Source: Paenibacillus wynnii
GTDB lineage: Bacteria; Bacillota; Bacilli; Paenibacillales; Paenibacillaceae
Length of the DNA stretch: 64,000 bases
Reading direction: 5' to 3'
Assembly: GCF_000757885.1 (NCBI RefSeq)
Contig: NZ_JQCR01000001.1
Span: 1-64,000, forward strand
Shown in pieces: positions 33,861 to 40,900 of the stretch (positions are counted from its first letter, which is position 1; each line of letters opens with the position of its first letter). Position numbers and translations under genes: made by a program. The notes under the pieces were generated by a model, which did no database searches, was not told where the DNA came from, and was given only the letters and a program-made list of their open reading frames with translations.

Positions 33861-34409
33861 TTATGGCCTGCTCATTTTGAGGCTTGCCTCCTTGGAAAAT
33901 GGCATGTGTTTTGCGCGTCCTCTTTTAACAGCCTGTTCAGCCTCTTCCTTGCTTTTATACAGTCCGAGACGAAGCTTAGTACCGTTTACGCCAAGATGTG
34001 CGACCCATTTTCCGGATTGTTTATCCTGCGAAACTCCTCGCATACCAGAGGTGTTATTTTTTTGATTCCTTCCTCTGTTCTGCTGATTTCCTGATCGCGT
34101 TGTGACTCTGAGATTTGAATCTAAGTTATCAAGGGTATTGTTGTTAAAGTGATCAACGACCATGTCTTTCGGACATTTCGTCACCCATCTATGAAGATAC
34201 ATCACAGATATCTTTCCATTTGGAAGTATCACCCTACCGGCACAGTAGAAGCTTTTTGTGATAGGGCTCCAATTTGCATACCAAGTTCCTTCATAAGACT
34301 GAACCATTTCAAGATTTTCAGTGCTAATGAACGTTACCATCCTTCCGAACTTGGGACTATTCAAAATTATTTCAGTGACATTGCCTCTGATCCAAAATTT
34401 GTTTTTCAG
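33861..34409 (-). CDS. HNH endonuclease with AP2-type DNA-binding domain (homing-type)
   Basis: About 182 residues. The HNH nuclease is seen as LHRWVTKCPKDMVVDHFNNNTLDN followed by RVTTRSGNQQNR near residues 75-115. The C-terminal AP2 domain reads GMRGVSQDKQSGKWVAHLG with LGLYKSKEEAEQAV. Free-standing HNH/AP2 genes are selfish homing elements in phages. I favour a CTG start at 34409, eight bases after GGAGG, since a GTG at 34424 lies on the ribosome site itself; the start is uncertain. Confidence 0.8.
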   Translation of the reverse strand: MKNKFWIRGNVTEIILNSPKFGRMVTFISTENLEMVQSYEGTWYANWSPITKSFYCAGRVILPNGKISVMYLHRWVTKCPKDMVVDHFNNNTLDNLDSNLRVTTRSGNQQNRGRNQKNNTSGMRGVSQDKQSGKWVAHLGVNGTKLRLGLYKSKEEAEQAVKRGRAKHMPFSKEASLKMSRP

Positions 34410-34427
34410 TGCGCTCACCTCCACCGT

Positions 34428-34595
34428 TTAATTCAAGGAAAGACTCCCGTCAAATTCAACCCAATATTCGTTCCCGACGTTGTCATTTACCATGACATCC
34501 ACAGTTCCATCTGGTGCTACCATCACGTCAACCACTGTGATTTGATGAGTTACTGTTCCTGTCTTTCCGATTAAATCCTCCCGTTGTTTACCCAA
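34428..34595 (-). CDS. Small early protein, 55 residues, unknown
   Basis: A 55-residue protein starting at a TTG nine bases after GGGAGG. It reads MGKQREDLIGKTGTVTHQIT, then a beta-rich VVDVMVAPDGTVDVMVND segment, and ends EYWVEFDGSLSLN. The protein-like composition and strong ribosome site support it. Function unknown; it lies just upstream of the HNH gene. Confidence 0.65.
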   Translation of the reverse strand: MGKQREDLIGKTGTVTHQITVVDVMVAPDGTVDVMVNDNVGNEYWVEFDGSLSLN

Positions 34596-34624
34596 TGTTT
34601 TCACCTCCCTTCCAGTAGTAATAA

Positions 34625-34900
34625 TTATTTACGATTGTTCCTTGATGACCTCATATCCTTAGCTGTTGTAGAATCGCTAGGATAGGATATATTCAACGGC
34701 TGAGCTGTCACATGTCCCTCCAGGTTCTTTTTAGCGGCTGTCATATCGAATCCTACACCGCATGGCTTGCCGTACTTCCCAAACAGTTCTTTGCGCTCCA
34801 TATCGTGAGCTGTACGGCAATGTAGATTAGTAATTACATCGCCTGTATGACCGCAATTAGGATAAGGACATTTGACTGTGCTACGGATGATGATTGTCAT
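34625..34900 (-). CDS. Small zinc-binding early protein
   Basis: I start this at the ATG at 34900, overlapping the preceding stop by four bases, for 91 residues beginning MTIIIRSTVKCPYPNCG. Residues 11-30 contain CPYPNCGHTGDVITNLHCRTAH, a C-x4-C / H-x-H-like zinc finger arrangement. The remainder is unstructured and basic. Function unknown. Confidence 0.6.
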   Translation of the reverse strand: MTIIIRSTVKCPYPNCGHTGDVITNLHCRTAHDMERKELFGKYGKPCGVGFDMTAAKKNLEGHVTAQPLNISYPSDSTTAKDMRSSRNNRK

Positions 34901-35085
34901 ACACACGCCGCTAGTTGTTCTAAAGGAGAAGCCCATAAGCAAAGCAACGCTTCTCTATGAATGCGGCGTTCGCGGATTGCTTGACGCTCCATGTTGCTGT
35001 CACCAACTTCACGGGCTGCATAGAGTACTCTGAGCCATTCGGCCATCTGTACGCGATGATACTGTATTTGCTGTTCTGCGGTCAT
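34897..35085 (-). CDS. Small helical early protein, unknown
   Basis: A 62-residue protein starting at the ATG at 35085 after GGAGG, overlapping the preceding stop (ATGA). It is helical (MTAEQQIQYHRVQMAEWLRVLYAAR). The upstream open part of the frame has no ribosome site. Function unknown. Confidence 0.6.
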   Translation of the reverse strand: MTAEQQIQYHRVQMAEWLRVLYAAREVGDSNMERQAIRERRIHREALLCLWASPLEQLAACV

Positions 35086-35333
35086 ATCAGCTGTGCCTCC
35101 AGTTCTTCGATTTGTTTGCAAAGATCATGATGCCAATCAACTTCGTTCTTTTCATATGCAAGCTGGGAGAGTTGCTTAAGTTCGTCCAACCTTGCAACAA
35201 GTTCTAGATTCTTCATAAGCAAAGGCTTCATAAATTCCAATTCAAGGCGGCTAATATCAAGTTCCCCCCTATTGTTTAGGTTCATCGCTGTTATAACTGC
35301 AAGTTGGCGGTGTACCTTGTGGATGGCGATCAT
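35082..35333 (-). CDS. Small helical early protein, unknown
   Basis: An 83-residue protein with an AAGGAG site before its ATG. It is helical with heptad-like spacing in residues 35-80 (LLMKNLELVARLDELKQLSQLAYE). It is the first gene of a coupled trio. Function unknown. Confidence 0.6.
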   Translation of the reverse strand: MIAIHKVHRQLAVITAMNLNNRGELDISRLELEFMKPLLMKNLELVARLDELKQLSQLAYEKNEVDWHHDLCKQIEELEAQLI

Positions 35334-35421
35334 AAGGATTCTCCTTTCTTTGTAGGAATATTTCCCTCTCTGTCGAATTGGTAGTTGAGATTACTCGAAT
35401 CCGAATGAAGGAGTGAACAGA

Positions 35422-35661
35422 TTGGAAAACTATCAAAAAATCATTAAAGATTTAGACGAGAGTGGAATTTACGATAAGGTAAGAGATAGACTTTCTAATT
35501 CGACAATAATCGCTATTTCAGCTTTAAAGGAGAAAGACCTTGATCCAAGGAATGATGATTTTTTATTCGCTTTGATTAATACTGTTTCCGTTGAAGCTGT
35601 TCGACAGGCTGTTGCGATTTCGGTTAAGATACTGGAGCAGCAACTCAATCAAGATTCTTGA
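35422..35661 (+). CDS. Plus-strand small protein in the minus-strand early region
   Basis: A 79-residue acidic helical protein (IIKDLDESGIYDKVRDRLSNS, VSVEAVRQAVAISVKILEQQ). I choose the TTG at 35422, eight bases after AAGGAG; a GTG at 35413 overlaps that site. It runs against all its neighbours and has its own terminator at 35773-35805, so it is a separate unit, perhaps a regulator or moron. No family is recognised. Confidence 0.65.
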   Translation: MENYQKIIKDLDESGIYDKVRDRLSNSTIIAISALKEKDLDPRNDDFLFALINTVSVEAVRQAVAISVKILEQQLNQDS

Positions 35662-35772
35662 TTAGATTTATAACTCTGGTAATCCGACAGAGACCGCTCA
35701 ACTGTTTTCTTTGTAGCGACCATATCGATCTCGGGTAAGTCACAAGCGTTAAAGACCACATGGTTTTCTTCA

Positions 35773-35805
35773 GAAACTGCCGCTCTAACGGTGGTTTCTT
35801 TTTTT
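35773..35805 (+). terminator. Rho-independent terminator of the plus-strand gene
   Basis: GAAACTGCCG (35773-35782) pairs with CGGTGGTTTC (35789-35798) around a six-base loop, with G-T pairs, and seven T follow. It stops plus-strand transcription just before the end of the minus-strand gene at 35813. Confidence 0.85.
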
Positions 35806-35812
35806 GAGTTGA

Positions 35813-36025
35813 TCATACAAGTGATACCTCCTTAAGTTTTATCCCTAACAACATTCCTTGTTCGAATGCGTCCTTTTCGGCTTGTTCAATCTGCTCTATC
35901 ATCAACAAGATCAATTTGTTATTTTGTTCACTTGATGTAGGCAACGAACTGATCAAGTTACTTAACTCAAAAGCAATCTCATTGAATTTGTCTGATCTCT
36001 CAATTTTGATTGTGCTTGAATCCAC
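35813..36025 (-). CDS. Small helical early protein, unknown
   Basis: A 70-residue protein starting at GTG, seven bases after AAGGTGG. It is helical (FNEIAFELSNLISSLP, KLILLMIEQIEQAEKDAFEQGML). It ends close to the terminator of the opposing gene. Function unknown. Confidence 0.6.
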   Translation of the reverse strand: MDSSTIKIERSDKFNEIAFELSNLISSLPTSSEQNNKLILLMIEQIEQAEKDAFEQGMLLGIKLKEVSLV

Positions 36026-36040
36026 AGGAATACCACCTTT

Positions 36041-36424
36041 CTATAGGGTACATACGCCGATCAGATAGGAATCACCTGAATTTTTTGGTTTCCACTCTCC
36101 AATGAATCGAATCCCTTCGTCATAATTAATCTCCAACGTATCCCTATAAGACCGAACACCAAAACGGTTTCGATAATCACTCCATAAGAGACTGAATGCT
36201 CTTCGTTTGTGAAGTTTGAAGTTATCTGTAACTGCTAATCCGAGTAATTCCTGCAGCCTTACCTTACCTCGCAACTGAAGTGCGTCCTGTTCCTTACGCC
36301 GACAGATAACCCGCTTTTTTAAAGAGTTGTTCTCCTTGATCAGCCGTGCGTTTTCCTCCTCTGCCTGCGCCACACGTATCTGCAATTGTTTTTCATCCCT
36401 CGATAACAACAGCTTTTCTTGCAT
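36041..36424 (-). CDS. ORF6C-domain protein (antirepressor-like)
   Basis: About 127 residues from the ATG at 36424, nine bases after GGAGG. Residues 1-45 are a short coiled coil; the C-terminal half has KRRAFSLLWSDYRNRFGVRSYRD, the signature of the ORF6C domain found in phage antirepressors. The usual N-terminal Bro/ANT domain is absent. It may act in the lytic switch or with the DUF3102 protein whose gene it overlaps. Confidence 0.7.
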   Translation of the reverse strand: MQEKLLLSRDEKQLQIRVAQAEEENARLIKENNSLKKRVICRRKEQDALQLRGKVRLQELLGLAVTDNFKLHKRRAFSLLWSDYRNRFGVRSYRDTLEINYDEGIRFIGEWKPKNSGDSYLIGVCTL

Positions 36425-37295
36425 CCTCGCCAACCTCCTCAATCACTTGGTTTTCCATTGCCTTCAACCATTTGGCTCGTTGATGATTGACTGTTTCGTC
36501 CAGCTCTGCCCAAAACAATACTGCTGCTTGAATGGCTTCGCGCTGTTCGTGAATAGGCATAAAATGTACCAGGGCTGTTGAAAGGTCTACTTCCACATAA
36601 GCACGAGTCTTACTAAGTGCCTCCTTCATCTTTCGGAGATCGTATTGCTTCTTCTCCAATGCCGAGTACCGTTCCTGAAATTCTTCTTCCATTTGGCGTT
36701 TGGCTATGGACAATTGATTGATTTCCTCGGTCATCTGTTGGAGTGTTTCTTCATCTTCCTTAGAGCGACCTTTGCGCTTTTTAAGTATCGCTATCTCCTG
36801 CTGCAGCTTCTCCTGCTGCTCAGTATGCTGCTGGATAGACAACTGTCTGGCTGTCTCTGCTTGCTTGGCTCTGAGTTCAGCAGCGTCCTTTTCTTGCTGT
36901 GTCTCCTTGAGCGTCTTTTTGACTTCCTGTAGTTCACGAGTTGTCATATCCACAGGTTTTTTCGTCTCGCTGCTTGATTCTATAAAATGCGGCTTTTCGC
37001 GTTCATCTGGAGGCATTGTAGCTATTTCATATAAAGCACGTAATCCCAAACCGTGGAACGTGCCACGTTCTTCGAGTTCACTTGCCACTTTCATGAAGCG
37101 CCTTGCTTGGGACTCTTCAATTTCAACTGATTGGAGCCATTTCCCAAACTCTCCATGTGCCAAGTCATTATCTTTCACATGTTTCAATCGCTTTCCAATT
37201 TCAAAAAGTGATTGGCCGGCTACCTGCTTGTAGCTGTTGATCTCGGCTGTGATAACCTGCAGGTCAGTTGATAGCGCTAGTTGGTTCATGCTCAT
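36393..37295 (-). CDS. DUF3102-family protein
   Basis: A 300-residue protein. Residues 1-115 match DUF3102: EINSYKQVAGQSLFEIGKRLKHVKDND, FGKWLQSVEIEESQARRFMKVA and LRALYEIATMPPDERE. A long coiled coil follows from 115 to 240. Members are common early phage proteins with a ParB-like look and presumed DNA binding; their role is not settled. It is the second gene of the leftward early operon. Confidence 0.8.
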   Translation of the reverse strand: MSMNQLALSTDLQVITAEINSYKQVAGQSLFEIGKRLKHVKDNDLAHGEFGKWLQSVEIEESQARRFMKVASELEERGTFHGLGLRALYEIATMPPDEREKPHFIESSSETKKPVDMTTRELQEVKKTLKETQQEKDAAELRAKQAETARQLSIQQHTEQQEKLQQEIAILKKRKGRSKEDEETLQQMTEEINQLSIAKRQMEEEFQERYSALEKKQYDLRKMKEALSKTRAYVEVDLSTALVHFMPIHEQREAIQAAVLFWAELDETVNHQRAKWLKAMENQVIEEVGEDARKAVVIEG

Positions 37296-37314
37296 TCTCC
37301 TTTCTGAAATTAAT

Positions 37315-37602
37315 TTATGAACCAGGGGTGCTTATCTGAGGATATTTTATAATCTCAAACAATTCAGTCCACTCACATTCCAACACTTCGCAAATACGTT
37401 TCGCGGTACGTGGCGATGGATTTCGTTCGCCATTCGTTATTTGAGTAGCAGTTGGTTGTGATATTTTAATTTCTTTCGCGAAGTCAGTTTTGCTAAATCC
37501 ATTCATAATAATTAGAGAGTTAAGTTTGTCAGAATCCTTAACCATGATTTTCAAAGCTTTCTCTCTACGGGAATCCGTGCTTTTATTTTCGACATTTGCC
37601 AT
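37315..37602 (-). CDS. XRE-family regulator, Cro-like, first early gene
   Basis: About 95 residues from the ATG at 37602 after GGAGG. The helix-turn-helix is KTDFAKEIKISQPTATQITNGERNPSPRTAKRICEVLEC. It is divergent from the plus-strand repressor across a 180-base region with repeated TCATAATA elements. As the first gene of the early leftward operon it is the best Cro candidate. Confidence 0.8.
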   Translation of the reverse strand: MANVENKSTDSRREKALKIMVKDSDKLNSLIIMNGFSKTDFAKEIKISQPTATQITNGERNPSPRTAKRICEVLECEWTELFEIIKYPQISTPGS

Positions 37603-37632
37603 CGTTCGTTCACCTCCTGAACACATAGTATT

Positions 37633-37656
37633 TCATAATAAGGAAATATCATAATA
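37633..37656. promoter_or_regulatory. Candidate operator: paired TCATAATA repeats
   Basis: TCATAATA occurs at 37633-37640 and 37649-37656, 16 bases apart, between the divergent regulators. The complementary TATTAT could also serve as a -10 element for the leftward early promoter. A good -35 was not found. Confidence 0.45.
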
Positions 37657-37715
37657 CCGAAATGTCCTGATTTAGTAATAAAAGTGGGACTTTTCTCCTT
37701 TTATCTCTCAATATC

Positions 37716-37744
37716 TTGACTATTCTTATATTTTGAAATAATAT
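37716..37744 (+). promoter_or_regulatory. Promoter of the CI-like repressor gene
   Basis: TTGACT at 37716-37721 and TAATAT at 37739-37744 are 17 bases apart, 35 bases before the repressor ATG at 37780. The inverted repeat GGAATATTATTTC/GAAATAATATTCC overlaps the -10, a possible autoregulatory site. Confidence 0.7.
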
Positions 37745-37779
37745 TCCTGTGTACAGTAATATAAATTGGAGGAATTGCA

Positions 37780-38202
37780 ATGGAAGTCCATGAAAATGTA
37801 AGGCGAGTTATGGAAAACAGAGGGTTAACACAATACAGACTAGCGCAGTTATCGGGGATTCCCCACTCTACTTTAAGCACTTTCTTGAATGGGGGAGTTA
37901 AAAACCCATCTATGGAGATGGTTTCAAAGTTAGCTGAAGTTTTGGACGCTACTACTGATTACATCTTAGGAAAGACAGATGTTAACCTGTATGACTGGCT
38001 TCCTTCACCAAAGGAAGAAGAGGAAATGAATGCAACAAAAAACCCTAGCTATTCTAATGAGCAAGGGTTTGAGTCTGACGATATTTTACCGATTGAGGAA
38101 TTGATAAAAAGACGACTTACCTATAAAGGATATGAACTAACTGAGGAACAAAAAATTAAATTTGGTAAGCTTGCCGAGGGGATTGCGGATCTTCTTGGCT
38201 GA
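37780..38202 (+). CDS. XRE-family repressor (probable CI-type)
   Basis: A 140-residue protein. Residues 1-65 are a classic XRE helix-turn-helix (RGLTQYRLAQLSGIPHSTLSTFLNGGVKNPSMEMVSKLAEVL). The C-terminal part is short and helical (IEELIKRRLTYKGYELTEEQKIKF), without the LexA-type protease seen in lambda CI. It faces the early operon and probably keeps lysogeny. How it is inactivated is unclear. Confidence 0.8.
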   Translation: MEVHENVRRVMENRGLTQYRLAQLSGIPHSTLSTFLNGGVKNPSMEMVSKLAEVLDATTDYILGKTDVNLYDWLPSPKEEEEMNATKNPSYSNEQGFESDDILPIEELIKRRLTYKGYELTEEQKIKFGKLAEGIADLLG

Positions 38203-38351
38203 TCAATCCTTCTAAAAAATCTATTAATACTGTAACATTTGCTCCCTTGTCTTTCAATTTTTGAAGGTAAGTGTCCAATTCGTTTGTTTCAATAGGTCAT
38301 CCACTCCTGGTGTAATATAGTCCGCCGCGATAAGTAAAACAAGCATATCAT

Positions 38352-38373
38352 AAATACGAACAAAATACGAACA
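38352..38373. promoter_or_regulatory. Tandem 11-bp repeat, candidate operator
   Basis: AAATACGAACA is repeated exactly at 38352-38362 and 38363-38373, one helical turn apart, 37 bases upstream of the second plus-strand regulator. The CGAAC half-site resembles half of a Bacillus LexA box, but the copies are direct, not inverted. Confidence 0.55.
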
Positions 38374-38409
38374 CTTTTTTACAGAATTACACAAAGAAAG
38401 GAGTAACCC

Positions 38410-38637
38410 ATGGGTTTCCGGCTCGGGGATTGTCTCCTGCTGGAACGACTCAAAGATAAAGGATGGACACAAGCGTACTTTGCCAAAAGAATGAACGTCT
38501 CTCGACAGTATGTAAACAAGATCATTAGTGGAGAGCGCAAGATGTCATTCGAATTTGCGATAAACGCAGCTCATATACTCGGTTGTCACACCGCCGATCT
38601 GTACATCCTTGAAGTCGTTCGGAACAGGAGTGAGTAG
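38410..38637 (+). CDS. XRE-family helix-turn-helix protein
   Basis: A 75-residue protein after an AAAGGAG site. The helix-turn-helix is WTQAYFAKRMNVSRQYVNKIISGERKMSFEFAINAAHILG, close to the small regulators often found beside phage repressors. It may control its own promoter through the 11-bp tandem repeat or assist the repressor. Confidence 0.75.
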   Translation: MGFRLGDCLLLERLKDKGWTQAYFAKRMNVSRQYVNKIISGERKMSFEFAINAAHILGCHTADLYILEVVRNRSE

Positions 38638-38775
38638 ATTTTCTACTCTCCCACGAGCTATACGTCACCCAATAAGGTTACATCATGTTCATAAAAAAAG
38701 CATACACCATCGCACTAACAAATGCTGTCGTTTCATGTCACGAATTATCGACCGTTGACGGACGCCGAACGGTAG

Positions 38776-39093
38776 TCAATCCCTAATTTTATCCTGATTC
38801 CGGCGTGAAACCTTCACATACTTCCCTTTTCCCGTTTTGTCGAAATACGCCTGCTTCGAAATTTTGTCATAATATTTAACTTTGTCCACGTTGGTTACAT
38901 TGGATTTATCCAGCGTATCGAATCCCTCAGGGAGCAACAGAGCCGCGAAGTCTCTCAGGGATACAACAGGTCGGTATACTTGATCCGTCGTGTGTATCAG
39001 CGTCTGAGAGCCCTCAGATTGGATGTACAGGATGTTTCTTGAATCAATTACCTGGTCTTTACCCGTTTGTATATGCACGACTGGAATGTCCAT
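38776..39093 (-). CDS. LytTR-type DNA-binding regulator
   Basis: About 105 residues from the ATG at 39093, eight bases after GAGG. The sequence has the LytTR pattern (DSRNILYIQSEGSQTLIHT, SLRDFAALLLPEGFDTLDKSNVTNVDKVKYYD) and a basic end. There is no receiver domain, so it is a stand-alone DNA-binding module. It is divergent from a membrane-anchored protein gene. Confidence 0.75.
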   Translation of the reverse strand: MDIPVVHIQTGKDQVIDSRNILYIQSEGSQTLIHTTDQVYRPVVSLRDFAALLLPEGFDTLDKSNVTNVDKVKYYDKISKQAYFDKTGKGKYVKVSRRNQDKIRD

Positions 39094-39213
39094 GCTCATC
39101 ACCTCGGGGTTAGGTTGCCACGTAATATCCAAGATCATACAATTATATAGTAAATTTCACCAAATTCTGATAAACTGTCCATAGCATTTATTATCATTTA
39201 TAGGGGGAGCATC

Positions 39214-39738
39214 ATGAAGAAACCGATATATAAACGCTGGGGCTTTTGGGTTGTTGTACTTGTGGTCGGAGGTATTATAGGAATATTTAATGGGGATGAT
39301 GATCCAGTTGAAGTAGCAACTCCTACAGCTACCGTAGAACCTGCACAGGATGTCGTTGCTGAGGTAATAAGCGAACCTACAGCGGAAGCCACAACCGAGC
39401 CTACAGAAGCACCAATAGAAGCACCAGTTATTGCGGAGTCACAGGCTGTAGTACCTTCATACGAAATTATTGATGAACGCTTAGATAAATCGGGAATGTG
39501 GTATCTCACCTTATCTACTGAATCAACAGATGAGGCTCAATTAAAAGCATTAGTCGAGAATGGACGTCTCCTTGCTCTCGAAAGAGACAACGGCGCTACC
39601 TGTGTATTTACGGACATTCAACATCCTAATGACGATAAGGTTAACATTGCTGTAGGTAAGATAGCATTAACTGAAAAGGGTGTTATGCAAACTGGTTTGA
39701 AGGATACCAAAGATATTGAGTTTGAAATTATAAAATAA
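39214..39738 (+). CDS. Membrane-anchored protein with Pro/Thr/Glu linker, unknown
   Basis: A 174-residue protein. Residues 9-26 are a hydrophobic anchor after a basic start (KKPIYKRWGFWVVVLVVGGIIGIF). Residues 30-85 are a Thr/Glu/Pro/Ala-rich linker and 85-174 a compact domain exposed outside the cell. It has its own terminator. Such isolated membrane genes in lysogeny regions often alter the host surface or block superinfection; that is inference. Confidence 0.65.
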   Translation: MKKPIYKRWGFWVVVLVVGGIIGIFNGDDDPVEVATPTATVEPAQDVVAEVISEPTAEATTEPTEAPIEAPVIAESQAVVPSYEIIDERLDKSGMWYLTLSTESTDEAQLKALVENGRLLALERDNGATCVFTDIQHPNDDKVNIAVGKIALTEKGVMQTGLKDTKDIEFEIIK

Positions 39739-39747
39739 ATGAAATGG

Positions 39748-39770
39748 CCCCGGGAATCCCTCGGGGTTTT
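39748..39770 (+). terminator. Terminator of the membrane-protein gene
   Basis: CCCCGGG pairs with CCTCGGGG around a short loop with one bulge, followed by TTTT, ten bases after the stop codon. Confidence 0.75.
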
Positions 39771-39790
39771 GCTATGTCTCCACAATCTAG

Positions 39791-39849
39791 AACACGCATA
39801 ATTAACGCACATTTAGTTATTGACACGCATTAATAACGCGTGTTATAAT
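39791..39849 (+). promoter_or_regulatory. HicAB promoter with overlapping operator repeats
   Basis: TTGACA at 39820-39825 and TATAAT at 39844-39849 are 18 bases apart. The spacer holds the inverted repeat ACACGC-ATTAATAAC-GCGTGT, and a similar ACACGC copy lies upstream at about 39792. HicB antitoxins repress their own operons, so these repeats are probable HicB sites. Confidence 0.8.
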
Positions 39850-39874
39850 AAGGATATAGAAAGGAGGTCAAGTG

Positions 39875-40087
39875 GTGGGGAAACAGCGAACAGTACGGGA
39901 AGTGCTTCAAGCCCTAAAGAGAGCCGGGTTTGTAGAATCGCCAAATCATGGCAAAGGAAGCCATAGACGCTACATAAACCCGAAAGACCCAACGAAGTTC
40001 GCTGACATTGCTGTCCATAGCATGGGTGATACGCTGGCAAAAGGGACTCTAAGCAGCATTGAACGCCAATCCGGGCTGAAATTTTAG
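39875..40087 (+). CDS. hicA: HicA-family toxin (mRNA interferase)
   Basis: About 70 residues from the GTG at 39875, seven bases after GGAGG; another GTG at 39872 is too close. HicA features are RTVREVLQALKRAGF and the catalytic His in GKGSHRRYI, then DIAVHSMGDTLAKGTLSSI. HicA cleaves mRNA through a dsRBD-like fold. Transcribed with HicB downstream from one promoter. Confidence 0.9.
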   Translation: MGKQRTVREVLQALKRAGFVESPNHGKGSHRRYINPKDPTKFADIAVHSMGDTLAKGTLSSIERQSGLKF

Positions 40088-40138
40088 CCCGGAGTTTCCC
40101 TATCCTGACCATCCTAACGATAAAGGAGCGTGAATGAA

Positions 40139-40552
40139 TTGAAGAACCATTACGTTTATCCCCTTGTTGTTGAGCGTACAGACACCAATTTAAGCATGTA
40201 TTTCCCAGACTTTCCTGGAACAGCCGTGACGGCTGCTGACATCACAGAAGGTCTAACACGGGCAAAAGAGATGCTATCCTTTCGTGCTTTGGAACTGGAA
40301 GAGTCTAGACAAAACTTGCCTCAACCTTCCGAACCTAATCAAATTACTTTAGAGGACTCGAGCGACCTTATAGTTTACGTGGAAGTGTTTATGCCACCCT
40401 TTCGAAATGTGGAAGCCAACAAAGCCGTAACAAAGAATTGTACATTACCGAAATGGCTGCGCGATGCTGCTGATGAAGCTGGCTTAAATTTTTCTCAAGT
40501 CCTGCAAAGTGGGCTTAAGGAAGCTCTCGGATTGGATAGACGTAAAGTCTGA
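40139..40552 (+). CDS. hicB: HicB-family antitoxin
   Basis: About 137 residues from a TTG at 40139, ten bases after GGAG; the GTG at 40130 overlaps that site. The N-terminal half is the RNase H-like HicB domain (KNHYVYPLVVERTDTNLSMYFPDFPGTAVTAADI). The C-terminal part (CTLPKWLRDAADEAGLNFSQVLQSGLKEAL) is a ribbon-helix-helix-like DNA-binding end. It neutralises HicA and represses the operon. Confidence 0.88.
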   Translation: MKNHYVYPLVVERTDTNLSMYFPDFPGTAVTAADITEGLTRAKEMLSFRALELEESRQNLPQPSEPNQITLEDSSDLIVYVEVFMPPFRNVEANKAVTKNCTLPKWLRDAADEAGLNFSQVLQSGLKEALGLDRRKV

Positions 40553-40567
40553 GGAGGATGAACCATA

Positions 40568-40771
40568 GTGAAATTCGGAATGCGGATGCCTAGCATAAAG
40601 AAACGTATAGCAGCGCGTACTAGTGTTAAGCGTCAGATTGTCCAGCGTGCGGGGATCAAGATGCCTCGTGGATATGGATGGTTACGCAATCCTAAAAAGG
40701 CCGCCTATAACAAGGTGTATAATAAGACCTCATTTGATATTTTCAGTTTGATTAAGAAAATATTTAAGTGA
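40568..40771 (+). CDS. Small basic protein, prophage-common, unknown
   Basis: A 67-residue basic protein starting at GTG after GGAGG. The block MPRGYGWLRNPKKAAYNKVYNKTSFD is found in many short Firmicutes prophage proteins of unknown role. It follows hicB by 15 bases and shares its terminator, so it is cotranscribed with the toxin-antitoxin pair. Confidence 0.65.
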   Translation: MKFGMRMPSIKKRIAARTSVKRQIVQRAGIKMPRGYGWLRNPKKAAYNKVYNKTSFDIFSLIKKIFK

Positions 40772-40778
40772 AACAAAA

Positions 40779-40817
40779 ATACCCCGCCGACCAATTAAGG
40801 TTAGCGGGGTATTTACC
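40779..40817. terminator. Bidirectional terminator between convergent toxin-antitoxin operons
   Basis: ATACCCCGC (40779-40787) pairs with GCGGGGTAT (40804-40812). An A run lies on the left and T-rich sequence on the right, so it can stop both the HicAB transcript and the opposing Panacea operon. Confidence 0.8.
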
Positions 40818-40853
40818 GATTCTATCGGATTGCACGCTCGGTGCTTCCGTTTC

Positions 40854-40870
40854 GTGTAATTACACATTAT
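40854..40870. repeat. GTGTAATTACAC palindrome downstream of the Panacea operon
   Basis: A perfect 12-bp palindrome at 40854-40865. Together with following bases it repeats, in the same orientation, the AATTACACA-TTAT sequence of the operator at 41806-41820 on the other side of the two-gene operon. Confidence 0.6.
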
Positions 40871-40900
40871 CACGTATGGGACAATCTGTAAATATTAAAA

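Noticed and set aside
36645..37233. Plus-strand Leu/Ser/Cys-rich frames opposite the DUF3102 gene.
   Set aside because: They are antisense images of the coiled coil and not real membrane proteins.
38212..38310. A possible small minus-strand protein near 38180-38310 (ETNELDTYLQKLKDKGANVT and on).
   Set aside because: It looks protein-like, but it would need an ATT start and overlaps the repressor end in antisense. Not enough support.
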